A program made the translations under genes and the position numbers. The notes under the pieces are model-generated. The model saw nothing but the letters and a program-made list of their open reading frames with translations. It did not search any database and was not told the DNA's origin. DNA of 64,000 bases from the NCBI GenBank assembly GCA_016191085.1, contig JACPPJ010000015.1:28156-92155 (forward strand), in the 5' to 3' direction. Shown here piece after piece: positions 29,299 through 37,334 of this stretch (position 1 is its first letter; every line of letters starts with the position of its first letter). The DNA comes from Acidobacteriota bacterium. Lineage in GTDB: Bacteria > Acidobacteriota > Terriglobia > 2-12-FULL-54-10.

Positions 29299-30471
29299 GT
29301 GCCTGAAATCATCGCTACCGACCGTCCGCCGCTCACTTTGCTTACTGAAGAGGAACAACTGTTCGTTGCCTCCGTCCGCCAATTTGCCCGCGAGCGCATT
29401 CAGCCGCTGGTGCGCGCGATGGACGAGAAGGGGGTGTTCGAGAAAAAGCTCCTGGACGAGTTCTTCCGTCTTGGATGGATGGGGATCGAAATCCCGGAGA
29501 GCTACGGCGGGTCGGGAGAGAGCTTCTTCCACTGCATCCTGGCGATCGAGGAACTTTCGGCTGTTGATCCGTCCGCTGCGGCGATCGTAGACGTGCAGAA
29601 CACGCTTGTTAATAATGCCCTGCTGCGGTGGGGGAATGAGGACCAGAAGAAGCGATATCTGACGATGCTCGCCAAGGACACGGTTGGTTCGTACGCGCTA
29701 TCGGAGGCCGGATCGGGTAGCGATGCGTTCTCGATGGCGGCGGTGGCTCGCGAGGATGGTGATCATTTTATCCTCACCGGGCGCAAGCTGTGGATCACCA
29801 ATGCCAAAGAGGCTGGGATATTTCTGGTCTTCGCCAATGCTAACCCGTCGGCTGGCTATCGCGGCGTGACGGCATTCCTCATCGAGCGCGCCTTTCCCGG
29901 TTTCGAGGTCGGCAAGAAGGAGGATAAGCTGGGCATTCGCTCCAGCAGCACTTGCGAGTTGATTCTGGAAGACTGCCGCGTGCCGCGCGAGAACGTGGTC
30001 GGCAAAGTTGGGGAAGGATACAAGATCGCCATGGAAACTCTGAACGAAGGCCGCATTGGCATCGGCGCTCAGATGGTGGGCTTGGCGCGAGGCGCGCTGG
30101 ACCATTCCATTCATTACGCTAAAGAGCGCAAGCAGTTCGGCAAACCGATCTCGGATTTCCAAGGTGTGCAGTTTCAGCTCGCGGAAATAGCCACCGAAAT
30201 CGAGGCCGCGCGCCTAACAGTCTATAACGCCGCCCGGCTGCGCCAGGCGGGTCAGCCTTTCCTTAAAGAAGCCGCCATGACCAAGTACTTCAGCTCGCAG
30301 GTAGCCGAGCGCGCCGCCTCGATGGCCATAGAAATCTTTGGCGGCTACGGCTTCACCCGGGACTATCCCGTCGAAAAATATTATCGAGACGCCAAGATCG
30401 GCAAAATCTACGAAGGCACCTCGAACATGCAGCTTCAGACCATCGCCCGCGCCATATTGGGCGGCCGCTAA
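29299..30471 (+). CDS. Acyl-CoA dehydrogenase
   Basis: A 390-residue FAD enzyme that introduces a double bond at C2-C3 of short or branched acyl-CoA. Signatures: SYALSEAGSGSDAF for FAD/substrate binding, LWITNAKEAG, YAKERKQFGKPISDFQ, IFGGYGFTRDYPVEKYYRDAKI and the catalytic Glu in KIYEGTSNMQ. This normal active site contrasts with the altered one in the ACAD-fold protein at 11409-12557. The GTG or ATG region at 29299 follows GGAGGAG. Probably acts with the mutase upstream in acyl-CoA breakdown. Confidence 0.93.
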   Translation: MPEIIATDRPPLTLLTEEEQLFVASVRQFARERIQPLVRAMDEKGVFEKKLLDEFFRLGWMGIEIPESYGGSGESFFHCILAIEELSAVDPSAAAIVDVQNTLVNNALLRWGNEDQKKRYLTMLAKDTVGSYALSEAGSGSDAFSMAAVAREDGDHFILTGRKLWITNAKEAGIFLVFANANPSAGYRGVTAFLIERAFPGFEVGKKEDKLGIRSSSTCELILEDCRVPRENVVGKVGEGYKIAMETLNEGRIGIGAQMVGLARGALDHSIHYAKERKQFGKPISDFQGVQFQLAEIATEIEAARLTVYNAARLRQAGQPFLKEAAMTKYFSSQVAERAASMAIEIFGGYGFTRDYPVEKYYRDAKIGKIYEGTSNMQLQTIARAILGGR

Positions 30472-30571
30472 CTGCGCGTTAGCGTTCGAGCATTCTTTTT
30501 AGAGCATTCCTTTCAGGTTCCCGCCAATCGTCATGCATACGGGCAGGTTACACTGTACCAATGCTGTAGAT

Positions 30572-30772
30572 TAGAGCATTTTCTGTATTGCTGTAGACCA
30601 AGAAAGATTCGTAAGGGCACGGCTTCAGCCGTGCCGCAACTGCGCAGACTAGCTGGCCTTTAGGCCCTGAGGTTCAGGCCCCCAGCGGCTAAAGCCGTAC
30701 CGTTTGATAATCTTTTTCGGCATGACTGAAGTCATGCCCTTACGGGTCTACACCAATTGTGAAAATGCTCTA
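30572..30772. mobile_element. 201-bp element: repeat core with 28-bp terminal inverted repeats (copy 2)
   Basis: The left end 30572-30599 (begins TAGAGCATTTTC, ends TGTAGACC) and the right end 30745-30772 are inverted repeats matching at 24 of 28 positions. Inside lies the three-hairpin core: hairpin GGGCACGGCTTC..GTGCC at 30615-30635, the CCCTGAGG / GCGGCTAAAGCC middle, and hairpin GGCATGACTGAAGTCATGCC at 30719-30739. There is no reading frame of note, and no clear target duplication. It fills most of the 358-base gap between the acyl-CoA dehydrogenase gene and the next gene; the part before it (30472-30571) has only a stray TAGAGCATT copy near 30500. Confidence 0.75.
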
Positions 30773-30829
30773 GCCATCAGCGACGAGCGTTCAGCAAGCT
30801 GTTACTGATCGCTGAAAGCTGACCGCTGC

Positions 30830-31807
30830 TCATCCCGCTTGCGGCAGGCCGATGGCGCTGAAGTCTTCCTGCGTGTGAATCCATCCTTCTTTGCCGTCGA
30901 TGCGGATCTTGAGCCAGAGGTCCTCGCCGACATTCAGGTGAACGACATCGCCGTCTTCGTTCCATTCTACAATCCCGGCGCCTTCCAGGATCTCCACCTT
31001 CGACGTTTGCTTCACTACCACATGCTGTGCGCTGGATTCGGGTTCGAACGGCTCAGGTAAGAGCCGCACAAAAGTTAACTCTTGCGCCGGAATCCGTTGC
31101 GCCTCCACTTCGAATCTGCAGATCGGCTGCCAGCCTTTGGAGGTCATCTGCATACAACGCCAGCCGAGACGCGCTTTCGCCTGCAACCAATCCACCCTCA
31201 CAGGGATGATCGCGAAGAAGTTGCTGGTCCACACTCGAAAGTGAAGCGTTTCGCCGTCGAGACCCGGTTCCGTGCCCGTTTTAGCCACTGTTTCCGAAGC
31301 GGGCTCCGGCTCCATCAGGTCACCTTCCAAAGAAATGGGCGCGCTGAAAGGCACCAACTTGCCATCAAACAACCCGAACACTTGATACGAGCCGCCGCCC
31401 AGCGGCGTAGAGGGCTCGACGCCGTATACGACCAGCAGTCCGCTCCCGCCCTTCCCTTCGAGTCTCCGGGCGGAAACTTCGGTGGTCTCAAAAAAGTGGT
31501 CCTGATCAATCCCAACCGGGAATGATCTCTGGTAGACGACAAGTCCGGCCTGGTTGCGAATTTCCATGGAAGCGACCGTCTCTTCGGAGCCCGACGCGCG
31601 TACGCCTGGACCGCGCAGCCGCTTACAATGCAGCACGATGGTGAACCGCTGGTCTTTCACTAGAAGAGGTCCGATGCTGCGCTGGAAGTCTTCCAGGCGC
31701 ACGACCACAGGAACCTGTGGCTCTTGCGCTTGCGGCCGGGCGCAGGTGAGGCTGAGAACTATGGCTGCGAACAGAACCCGCAAGAGTGACTTGTGCGCGC
31801 CTTTCAT
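30830..31807 (-). CDS. Exported protein with C-terminal SH3-like domain
   Basis: A 325-residue protein from the ATG at 31807, with a signal peptide (residues 1-28, LLRVLFAAIVLSLTCARPQAQ region). The middle is beta-rich without a recognised fold. The last 60 residues (KVEILEGAGIVEWNEDGDVV .. GEDLWLKIRIDGKEGWIH) follow the bacterial SH3 pattern, with the typical final W-I, and could bind cell wall. The ATG overlaps the stop of the upstream amidotransferase gene (ATGA), so the two are translationally coupled. Confidence 0.7.
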   Translation of the reverse strand: MKGAHKSLLRVLFAAIVLSLTCARPQAQEPQVPVVVRLEDFQRSIGPLLVKDQRFTIVLHCKRLRGPGVRASGSEETVASMEIRNQAGLVVYQRSFPVGIDQDHFFETTEVSARRLEGKGGSGLLVVYGVEPSTPLGGGSYQVFGLFDGKLVPFSAPISLEGDLMEPEPASETVAKTGTEPGLDGETLHFRVWTSNFFAIIPVRVDWLQAKARLGWRCMQMTSKGWQPICRFEVEAQRIPAQELTFVRLLPEPFEPESSAQHVVVKQTSKVEILEGAGIVEWNEDGDVVHLNVGEDLWLKIRIDGKEGWIHTQEDFSAIGLPQAG

Positions 31808-32550
31808 AGCCGGTCTTCTGACGCGGGAACATGTATCCGACCGACCATCGCATTCAGGAACTGCCGGAACATAAGCGTGCTCAACCGCTCCAATTCCCCG
31901 GCCCACTGCGGTATGCCGCGGCGGATCACTTCCGGATCGAGGTTGATACTAGCCATCTCGGCCCGGCAGCCGGGGTCATCGAGCCAATCGGCGATCATGG
32001 TTGCGCTGACCTCCAGGTGAAACTGAAGAGCGAGGACGTTGGAGCCCCAGCGAAAACCTTGGTTCTCGTACAGATTAGACCGAAACAGCCGGACTGCTCC
32101 TGCTGGGAGGTCAAAGGTATCTCCGTGCCAGTGAAAACCGACGAATGAGGCAGGCAGGCCTTGGGTGAATGGATCTGCGGGGGCGGTTACTTCGACCGGG
32201 AACCAGCCGATCTCCTTTTGAGGACCGGGATACACCTTCGCTCCCAACGCGGCGGCGATCAATTGCGCTCCCAGACAAATACCGAGCACAGGCAAACCCA
32301 CACTGGCCGCACTGCGGATCAGCGACATTTCGTCCGCCAAAAACGGATAACGGTCGGTTTCGTACACACCCATAGGGCCGCCCATGGCGACCAAACCGCC
32401 AAGATACTCCAGGCTCTCGGGCACGCTCTCGCCGCGAAAGACATCTATATACCGAATGGCGGTATCGCTGAGTGTTTGCGCAAGCGTGCCGATATGCTCG
32501 TGCTCAATGTGGCGCAAAACCAACCAGGGTTGCTGCGGATGATCGGGCAT
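31804..32550 (-). CDS. Class I glutamine amidotransferase-like protein (GuaA-type GATase)
   Basis: A 248-residue stand-alone type 1 amidotransferase. The nucleophile elbow is GICLGAQLIAA with the catalytic Cys; the His of the triad is in LQFHLEV, and MGGPMGVYE and GFHWHGDTFDLP are typical of the GMP-synthase-like GATase family. There is no synthetase domain. Such proteins hydrolyse glutamine or gamma-glutamyl compounds, but the acceptor here is unknown. Its stop overlaps the start of the SH3-like exported protein. Confidence 0.82.
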   Translation of the reverse strand: MPDHPQQPWLVLRHIEHEHIGTLAQTLSDTAIRYIDVFRGESVPESLEYLGGLVAMGGPMGVYETDRYPFLADEMSLIRSAASVGLPVLGICLGAQLIAAALGAKVYPGPQKEIGWFPVEVTAPADPFTQGLPASFVGFHWHGDTFDLPAGAVRLFRSNLYENQGFRWGSNVLALQFHLEVSATMIADWLDDPGCRAEMASINLDPEVIRRGIPQWAGELERLSTLMFRQFLNAMVGRIHVPASEDRL

Positions 32551-32711
32551 TAACGCTCTCCTGTAACAGACCGTTCAGGTGGATATAGTACACCCGAGTA
32601 GTGTGTGAGACGCACGCCATCGGCGCGGGAGAATTGGTCCCCCGCTCATGTCAGCTGCTCTCGTACGCCCCCGTGGTGATCTACTGTGAAGAGGTGTATC
32701 ATAAGCTTAAG

Positions 32712-33776
32712 ATGGTGATGGGAAGAACGAAAAAAACTTCTCTTTTTGCTTTCCTGCTGCTACTCACAGCGGCATTTTCAGCCAACGCTCAGTTGCCCGA
32801 CTCGATCAGCGGATGGGTAACCACTGCTTTCCGTCCCGTGGCCGCGGCGCAGTTGACTCAATTTGCGGGGGAAGACGCGGGCGTGATCTGGGAATACGGC
32901 TTCGAGTCAGGCGAGCACCGGGAGTACAGCAAAGGAGGCGCCACGCTGGTCGTCAATCTCTGGAAAATGAGAGACGCGAGTGGCGGATACGGCCTTTACA
33001 GCTTTTACAGAGAGGCCGGGACCGCTGTTTCAGGATCCGAAACCCGTATGGCGATTTGGCCGAATCGATTGCTGGTTCAGCACGGACCTTACGTGATTGA
33101 CGCGCGAGGTACAAGACTCACCATCGGCGATTCGAAACTACTGCTTTCCAAAATTCCTCCGATCTCCAGGCGTGAATCTGTGGGGACGCTCCTTCCCGCT
33201 GCCTTGCCCGAAGATCGCATGGTCCCACAGACGTTGAAATTCATTCTGGGCCCGGTGGCGTTTGCGAAAATTGAGAAGGGTTTACCCGCAGCGCAGATAG
33301 GCTTTGAGTCAGGGGCAGAGGCGGAGATCGCCGAATACCAGACCGAGACTGGAGGGAGAAACGTCCGTCTGCTCCTAGTCAGCTACGCGACTCCTCAGCT
33401 TGCCGCCAAAAAGTTGCGTGAATTCCAGCAAACGGTAAAGGGACAACAGGAGAAAGGAATCTATCTGGATCGAAGAGGATCGATGATCGGGTTAACGTTC
33501 GGCGCTCCAACGGCAGAAGCCGGAGAAGCATTGCTGCGCCGCATCCGCCAGGAGACCCAGGTGACCTGGAGCGAGTATGTCCCGACCCGCCGCGACAATG
33601 TTGCCCACCTGGTTTTGAACGTGTTTCTTCTCGCCGGGTTCGTGCTGCTGTTCGCGCTAGTTGCCGGATTGTCTTTTGGGGGAATCCGAATTTTGACCAA
33701 GAGATTCTCGCCGGTGCCGGTCTTCGACCGGCCCTCGCAAATGGAGATCATCCAATTGCACCTCTCTGGTAGATAA
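32712..33776 (+). CDS. Exported protein with C-terminal membrane anchor, DUF6599-like
   Basis: 354 residues from the ATG at 32712 (an ATG at 32718 is also possible). Signal peptide at residues 1-27 (LFAFLLLLTAAFSANAQ), a soluble region with GEHREYSKGGATLVVNLWKM and AIWPNRLLVQHGPYV, and a hydrophobic helix near the C-terminus (LVLNVFLLAGFVLLFALVAG) followed by a short basic tail, so it is probably anchored with its bulk outside. The layout reminds me of the acidobacterial DUF6599 family; I am not certain of the assignment. Function unknown. Confidence 0.65.
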   Translation: MVMGRTKKTSLFAFLLLLTAAFSANAQLPDSISGWVTTAFRPVAAAQLTQFAGEDAGVIWEYGFESGEHREYSKGGATLVVNLWKMRDASGGYGLYSFYREAGTAVSGSETRMAIWPNRLLVQHGPYVIDARGTRLTIGDSKLLLSKIPPISRRESVGTLLPAALPEDRMVPQTLKFILGPVAFAKIEKGLPAAQIGFESGAEAEIAEYQTETGGRNVRLLLVSYATPQLAAKKLREFQQTVKGQQEKGIYLDRRGSMIGLTFGAPTAEAGEALLRRIRQETQVTWSEYVPTRRDNVAHLVLNVFLLAGFVLLFALVAGLSFGGIRILTKRFSPVPVFDRPSQMEIIQLHLSGR

Positions 33777-33924
33777 GTACTTATTTTTAAATTAGATAGA
33801 CGGAATGCAGGCTAATTGGAGGTCTCTCCATATACAATTTTTCATAGATCTTTGCCAAAAATTCCTGCTTGTAAACATCTGATTTTATTGTGCTTACATC
33901 GTGATAAATATTCCGAAATTTTCC

Positions 33925-33953
33925 TTGACAAGGTTTGTACTGGCGAATAACAT
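33925..33953 (+). promoter_or_regulatory. Near-consensus sigma-70 promoter before a small RNA candidate
   Basis: TTGACA at 33925-33930, a 17-base spacer, and TAACAT at 33948-33953. The predicted start is near the G residues at 33957-33959. No reading frame with a ribosome-binding site follows before the terminator at 34011. Confidence 0.6.
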
Positions 33954-33958
33954 TTCGG

Positions 33959-34041
33959 GTAACAAAGGTTTTGACGGTTGCGCATTCCGTCGGACCATTC
34001 TCTATTTCGAAAATGCCCACCCCGAACGGGTGGGCATTTTT
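33959..34041 (+). ncRNA. Candidate small RNA upstream of gap
   Basis: About 83 bases lie between a near-consensus promoter and a strong intrinsic terminator. The predicted transcript has two hairpins: GACGG (33973-33977) with CCGTC (33987-33991), and the terminator stem. A single-stranded AU-rich link (about 33995-34010) separates them. It has no plausible coding content. It is independent of gap, which has its own promoter right after the terminator. The 5' part of the 344-base gap (33777-33924) is AT-rich and shows nothing else. Confidence 0.5.
34011..34041 (+). terminator. Strong intrinsic terminator
   Basis: AAATGCCCACCC (34011-34022) pairs perfectly with GGGTGGGCATTT (34028-34039) around a 5-base loop, followed by TTATT. 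The A-run before and T-run after the stem would allow some activity in both directions. Confidence 0.75.
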
Positions 34042-34045
34042 ATTC

Positions 34046-34074
34046 TTGACCGAAACTTTTTGCACGTCTAATCT
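34046..34074 (+). promoter_or_regulatory. Probable gap promoter
   Basis: TTGACC (34046-34051), 17 bases, TAATCT (34069-34074). Transcription would start near 34082, leaving a leader of about 40 bases that includes AGGAGG at 34111-34116 before the gap ATG. Confidence 0.55.
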
Positions 34075-34120
34075 GCAGCGCCCTTAAAACTTTTAAGTTA
34101 ACGACGCACTAGGAGGATCG

Positions 34121-35125
34121 ATGGTCAAAGTAGCAATCAATGGTTTTGGAAGAATCGGCCGTAATATTTACCGCGCCTCAATGGGACACCCGGACCTCGA
34201 GATCGTGGCGGTGAACGATATCACTGAGCCACAGACCCTGGCACATCTATTGAAGTACGACTCCATATTGGGGAATCTTAAGAATCAAGTCACACACGGC
34301 AAGGACTGCATCCAGGTGGACGGAAAGAACATCCGCGTGTTTGCCGAAAAAGATCCCGCCAAAATAGATTGGGATTCGGTGGGAGCTCAGATCGTCATTG
34401 AATCCACGGGTCTGTTCACGAAAGCAGCCGACGCGCGAAAGCACCTGCGCGGTGGTGTGAAGAAGGTTATCATCTCTGCACCGGCTTCGGACGAAGACGT
34501 CACCTTAGTACTGGGAGTGAACGATAACGTCTATGACCCAGCCAAGCACAATATAATCTCGAATGCCTCCTGTACTACAAATTGTCTCGCGCCTGTCGCG
34601 AAAATACTGGAAGACAAGTTCACGATTCGCAGCGGGTCCATGACCACGATTCACTCTTATACGAATGATCAAAAGCTCCTCGACCTGCCCCACAAGGATC
34701 TCCGCAGGGCCAGGGCAGCGGCCGTTTCCATGATTCCTACCTCCACGGGAGCCGCCAAGGCGGTACACCTTGTCATTCCTTCGCTCAAAGGCAAGCTCGA
34801 TGGATTCGCCATGCGCGTGCCGACTCCGAACGTCTCGGTGGTGGACCTGGTGGCTTTCGTCGAGAAAGCTACGACGAAAGACGAAGTTAACGCCGCGCTG
34901 AAGGAAGCGTCGCAGGGTGCGATGAAGGGCATTCTGGGATTTGAGGAAGGCGAACTGGTCTCGGCGGACTTCCGCGGGGATGAGAGATCCTCCATCGTGG
35001 ATGCTCCGCTGACCCGCGTTATCGGTGGAAATTGCGTCAAGGTCATCTCCTGGTACGACAACGAATGGGGCTACTCCTGCCGCGTCCGGGACTTGATCAA
35101 ATTCATTGCCGCTAAAGGGCTGTAA
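34121..35125 (+). CDS. gap: Glyceraldehyde-3-phosphate dehydrogenase, type I
   Basis: A 334-residue glycolytic enzyme. NAD-binding INGFGRIGRNIYRA is at residues 5-18 and VNDI (with Asp, favouring NAD over NADP) follows; the catalytic Cys is in SNASCTTNCLAP, and the C-terminal WYDNEWGYSCR is intact. Ribosome-binding site AGGAGG with 4 bases to the ATG. pgk follows after a structured 104-base spacer, the common gap-pgk pairing. Confidence 0.97.
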   Translation: MVKVAINGFGRIGRNIYRASMGHPDLEIVAVNDITEPQTLAHLLKYDSILGNLKNQVTHGKDCIQVDGKNIRVFAEKDPAKIDWDSVGAQIVIESTGLFTKAADARKHLRGGVKKVIISAPASDEDVTLVLGVNDNVYDPAKHNIISNASCTTNCLAPVAKILEDKFTIRSGSMTTIHSYTNDQKLLDLPHKDLRRARAAAVSMIPTSTGAAKAVHLVIPSLKGKLDGFAMRVPTPNVSVVDLVAFVEKATTKDEVNAALKEASQGAMKGILGFEEGELVSADFRGDERSSIVDAPLTRVIGGNCVKVISWYDNEWGYSCRVRDLIKFIAAKGL

Positions 35126-35131
35126 AAAAAT

Positions 35132-35207
35132 AGGAGCCAGAAGTAGTAAGAAGCCAGAAGGAAGTCGCTCACCAGGCTCAACTTCTGGCTCGTGACTTCT
35201 GGCTCCT
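35132..35207. repeat. Inverted-repeat spacer between gap and pgk
   Basis: AGGAGCCAGAAGT (35132-35144) is the exact complement of 35195-35207, and partial copies (AAGCCAGAAG at 35151-35160, CTTCTGGCTC at 35182-35191) lie between, so several alternative stems can form. A fourth partial copy follows up to 35222. It could slow or stop polymerase between gap and pgk and give unequal expression. Confidence 0.6.
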
Positions 35208-35229
35208 GTGACTTCTGACTCCTACTACC

Positions 35230-36432
35230 ATGCCAAAATTATCAATTCGCGACCTACAGCTCGCTGGCAAGCGCGTGTTCATGCGCGTAGACTTTAACGT
35301 ACCTCTTTCCGATACCAGCCAAATCACCGATGACACTCGTATCCGGCAAACACTCCCGACGATCAAGTACGCGCTCGGCCAACGAGCTAGTCTGGTGCTG
35401 GCGTCACATCTCGGCAGACCCAAGGGCAAGGCTAATCCCAAGATGAGCCTTGCGCCGGTGGCTAAAAGGCTGGGAGAACTGCTGGGCCAACCAGTTGAAT
35501 TCGCATACGATTGCATCGGCCAGCCAGCCGAAGCTGCGGCAGCCGCGCTCCCCTCCGGCGGCGTATTGCTGCTGGAGAACCTCCGCTTCCACCTCGAAGA
35601 GGAAAAGAACGATCCTGAATTTTCCAAGCAACTGGCGAGACTGGGAGAACTATACGTGAACGACGCCTTTGGCTCCGCTCATCGGGCTCACGCATCGACC
35701 GAGGGGATGACGCGTTACTTCAGCCAATCCGCTGCCGGCCTGCTAATGGAAAAGGAGCTGAATTATCTGAACAAGGCCACCGCCAATCCCGACCATCCGT
35801 ACGTGGCGATACTCGGGGGAGCCAAGGTTTCGGACAAGATCGAGGTCATTGAAAACCTGTTGCCGGTTGTGGATGTGCTCTTAATTGGCGGCGCTATGGC
35901 ATACACCTTCTTGCGCGCTTTGGGGCAGAACACGGGAAAATCACTGGTCGAGGAAGACAAGATCGAACTTGCCAAGACCGTTCTTAGCGATGCCGCCCAA
36001 AGGAAGTACCGGCTGCAATTACCTGTCGATCACGTCATTGCTGAGAAGATTGACGCCTCCGCGACAACAAGCGTGGTGGACGGCACCTCCACTCCAATTC
36101 CCTCCGACTACTTGGGACTCGATATCGGCCCAAAGACCGTGGATCTGTACACCGCGGAGATTGCAAATTCAAAAACCGTCGTGTGGAACGGACCTATGGG
36201 CGTTTTCGAGATGGAACCGTTTGCGAAGGGGACTGTTGCAATCGCCCGCGCGCTGGCTGCGTTTCACGGAACCAGTATCGTGGGAGGCGGAGACTCGATT
36301 GCGGCCGTGACTCGCGCCGGCGTGGAAGACAAAATCACGCACATCTGCACGGGGGGAGGAGCGTCACTCGAATTTCTCGCGGGAAAGAAACTGCCGGGAG
36401 TAGAGGCGCTTACGGAAAACAGTGATAAGTGA
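35230..36432 (+). CDS. pgk: Phosphoglycerate kinase
   Basis: A 400-residue glycolytic kinase transferring phosphate from 1,3-bisphosphoglycerate to [23 protein letters not shown] at the N-terminus, HLGRPKG, the hinge helix region and the nucleotide-binding GGGDSIAAV segment are all present, and [16 protein letters not shown] is near the C-terminus. Follows gap on the same strand. Confidence 0.97.
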   Translation: MPKLSIRDLQLAGKRVFMRVDFNVPLSDTSQITDDTRIRQTLPTIKYALGQRASLVLASHLGRPKGKANPKMSLAPVAKRLGELLGQPVEFAYDCIGQPAEAAAAALPSGGVLLLENLRFHLEEEKNDPEFSKQLARLGELYVNDAFGSAHRAHASTEGMTRYFSQSAAGLLMEKELNYLNKATANPDHPYVAILGGAKVSDKIEVIENLLPVVDVLLIGGAMAYTFLRALGQNTGKSLVEEDKIELAKTVLSDAAQRKYRLQLPVDHVIAEKIDASATTSVVDGTSTPIPSDYLGLDIGPKTVDLYTAEIANSKTVVWNGPMGVFEMEPFAKGTVAIARALAAFHGTSIVGGGDSIAAVTRAGVEDKITHICTGGGASLEFLAGKKLPGVEALTENSDK

Positions 36433-36505
36433 AAAGTGACGGGTGACGAGTTCAGAGGACGATATCAAATCCTGTAATTCTCGTCCTTGTCACTCATCAC
36501 TGTTT
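36418..36505. terminator. Imperfect palindrome between convergent genes
   Basis: AACAGTGATAAGTGA at the end of pgk pairs with TCACTCATCACTGTT at about 36490-36504, with TGACGAG / CTCGTC forming an inner stem. It spans the 57 bases between pgk and the convergent gene and extends into both gene ends. A bidirectional terminator is likely. Confidence 0.45.
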
Positions 36506-37158
36506 TCGCTCACTCCCCTCATGATCTTGTCCGCCAGGTTCTCGCCGGAATCGCACCACAGCAAGCGCTTTTTTATGGGCATCGTCTGATCCAGGCGGTG
36601 GACGAACGCGACCATCTGTTGAAGGTTCTCTCGAGTGCGAACCTGGGCTTCGGCGGGATCGAAGTCCAGGTCTTCTTTGGCCGCCTCCGGGTCAGGTGGA
36701 ATAAACGGAGAGTCTAATCCGAAATTGATCTCAATATCGGCGTGGTCCTCGGGATCGTCGCTCTCAAACTGCGGCCCAAGGCACGCCAGAGAAACCCTCA
36801 TAGGAGCAAGGCGCCAGCCGAGTTCCTCAGCTTCATCTCGGTCGGACTCGCCAACATCAGCGGAGATGGCCGGTTCGTTGCGGACCCAAAGATCCCAATT
36901 CATCTCAGCTTCGTAGGCGTAGTCATCATGTAAGAACTCGGAGCCAAGGATCACCGCATCTTCGACCGTCGCGCCTTCGCCGAAGCTGCGCTCGAAGACG
37001 GGCGACTCCGCCCAATTCAAGGGATACACGCTTATGGACCGGATTCCAGGTAACAGCGCCGAACCGGGAAATGCCTCCAGCACTCGGCTCCAATGCTGGA
37101 GCATGTTGTCAGCATTGTAATCTCTCAGCCATAAACTGAGGTAGACAAGATCCGCCAT
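36490..37158 (-). CDS. Acidic protein of unknown function
   Basis: A 222-residue cytoplasmic protein, strongly acidic in its second half (GESDRDEAEELG, ESDDPEDHADIE, DPEAAKEDLDFDPAE). The N-terminal part reads like a small alpha/beta domain (MADLVYLSLWLRDYNADNML .. IRSISVYPLNWAESP). No signal peptide, membrane segment or enzyme motif. It is a single gene convergent with pgk and divergent from the histidine kinase. I do not recognise it. Confidence 0.65.
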   Translation of the reverse strand: MADLVYLSLWLRDYNADNMLQHWSRVLEAFPGSALLPGIRSISVYPLNWAESPVFERSFGEGATVEDAVILGSEFLHDDYAYEAEMNWDLWVRNEPAISADVGESDRDEAEELGWRLAPMRVSLACLGPQFESDDPEDHADIEINFGLDSPFIPPDPEAAKEDLDFDPAEAQVRTRENLQQMVAFVHRLDQTMPIKKRLLWCDSGENLADKIMRGVSENSDE

Positions 37159-37334
37159 GGATTCATTATCGTTCGTTCACGCAACGTAAAGCAATCGAAC
37201 TCTCAACGGCATGGGCAAGATGGGCAAGTCACTGCAACCAAAAACCTATTGACAACCGAACCTCACAGGAAGGAGACTGAAGGGCGTTCTTAGGTCCACT
37301 GCTTCCGCGCGAAACTTTACAAAGGTGGAATCCC

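Noticed and set aside
33787..34065. 92-codon minus-strand frame upstream of gap
   Set aside because: It runs through the terminator palindrome and two plus-strand promoters and has no ribosome-binding site.
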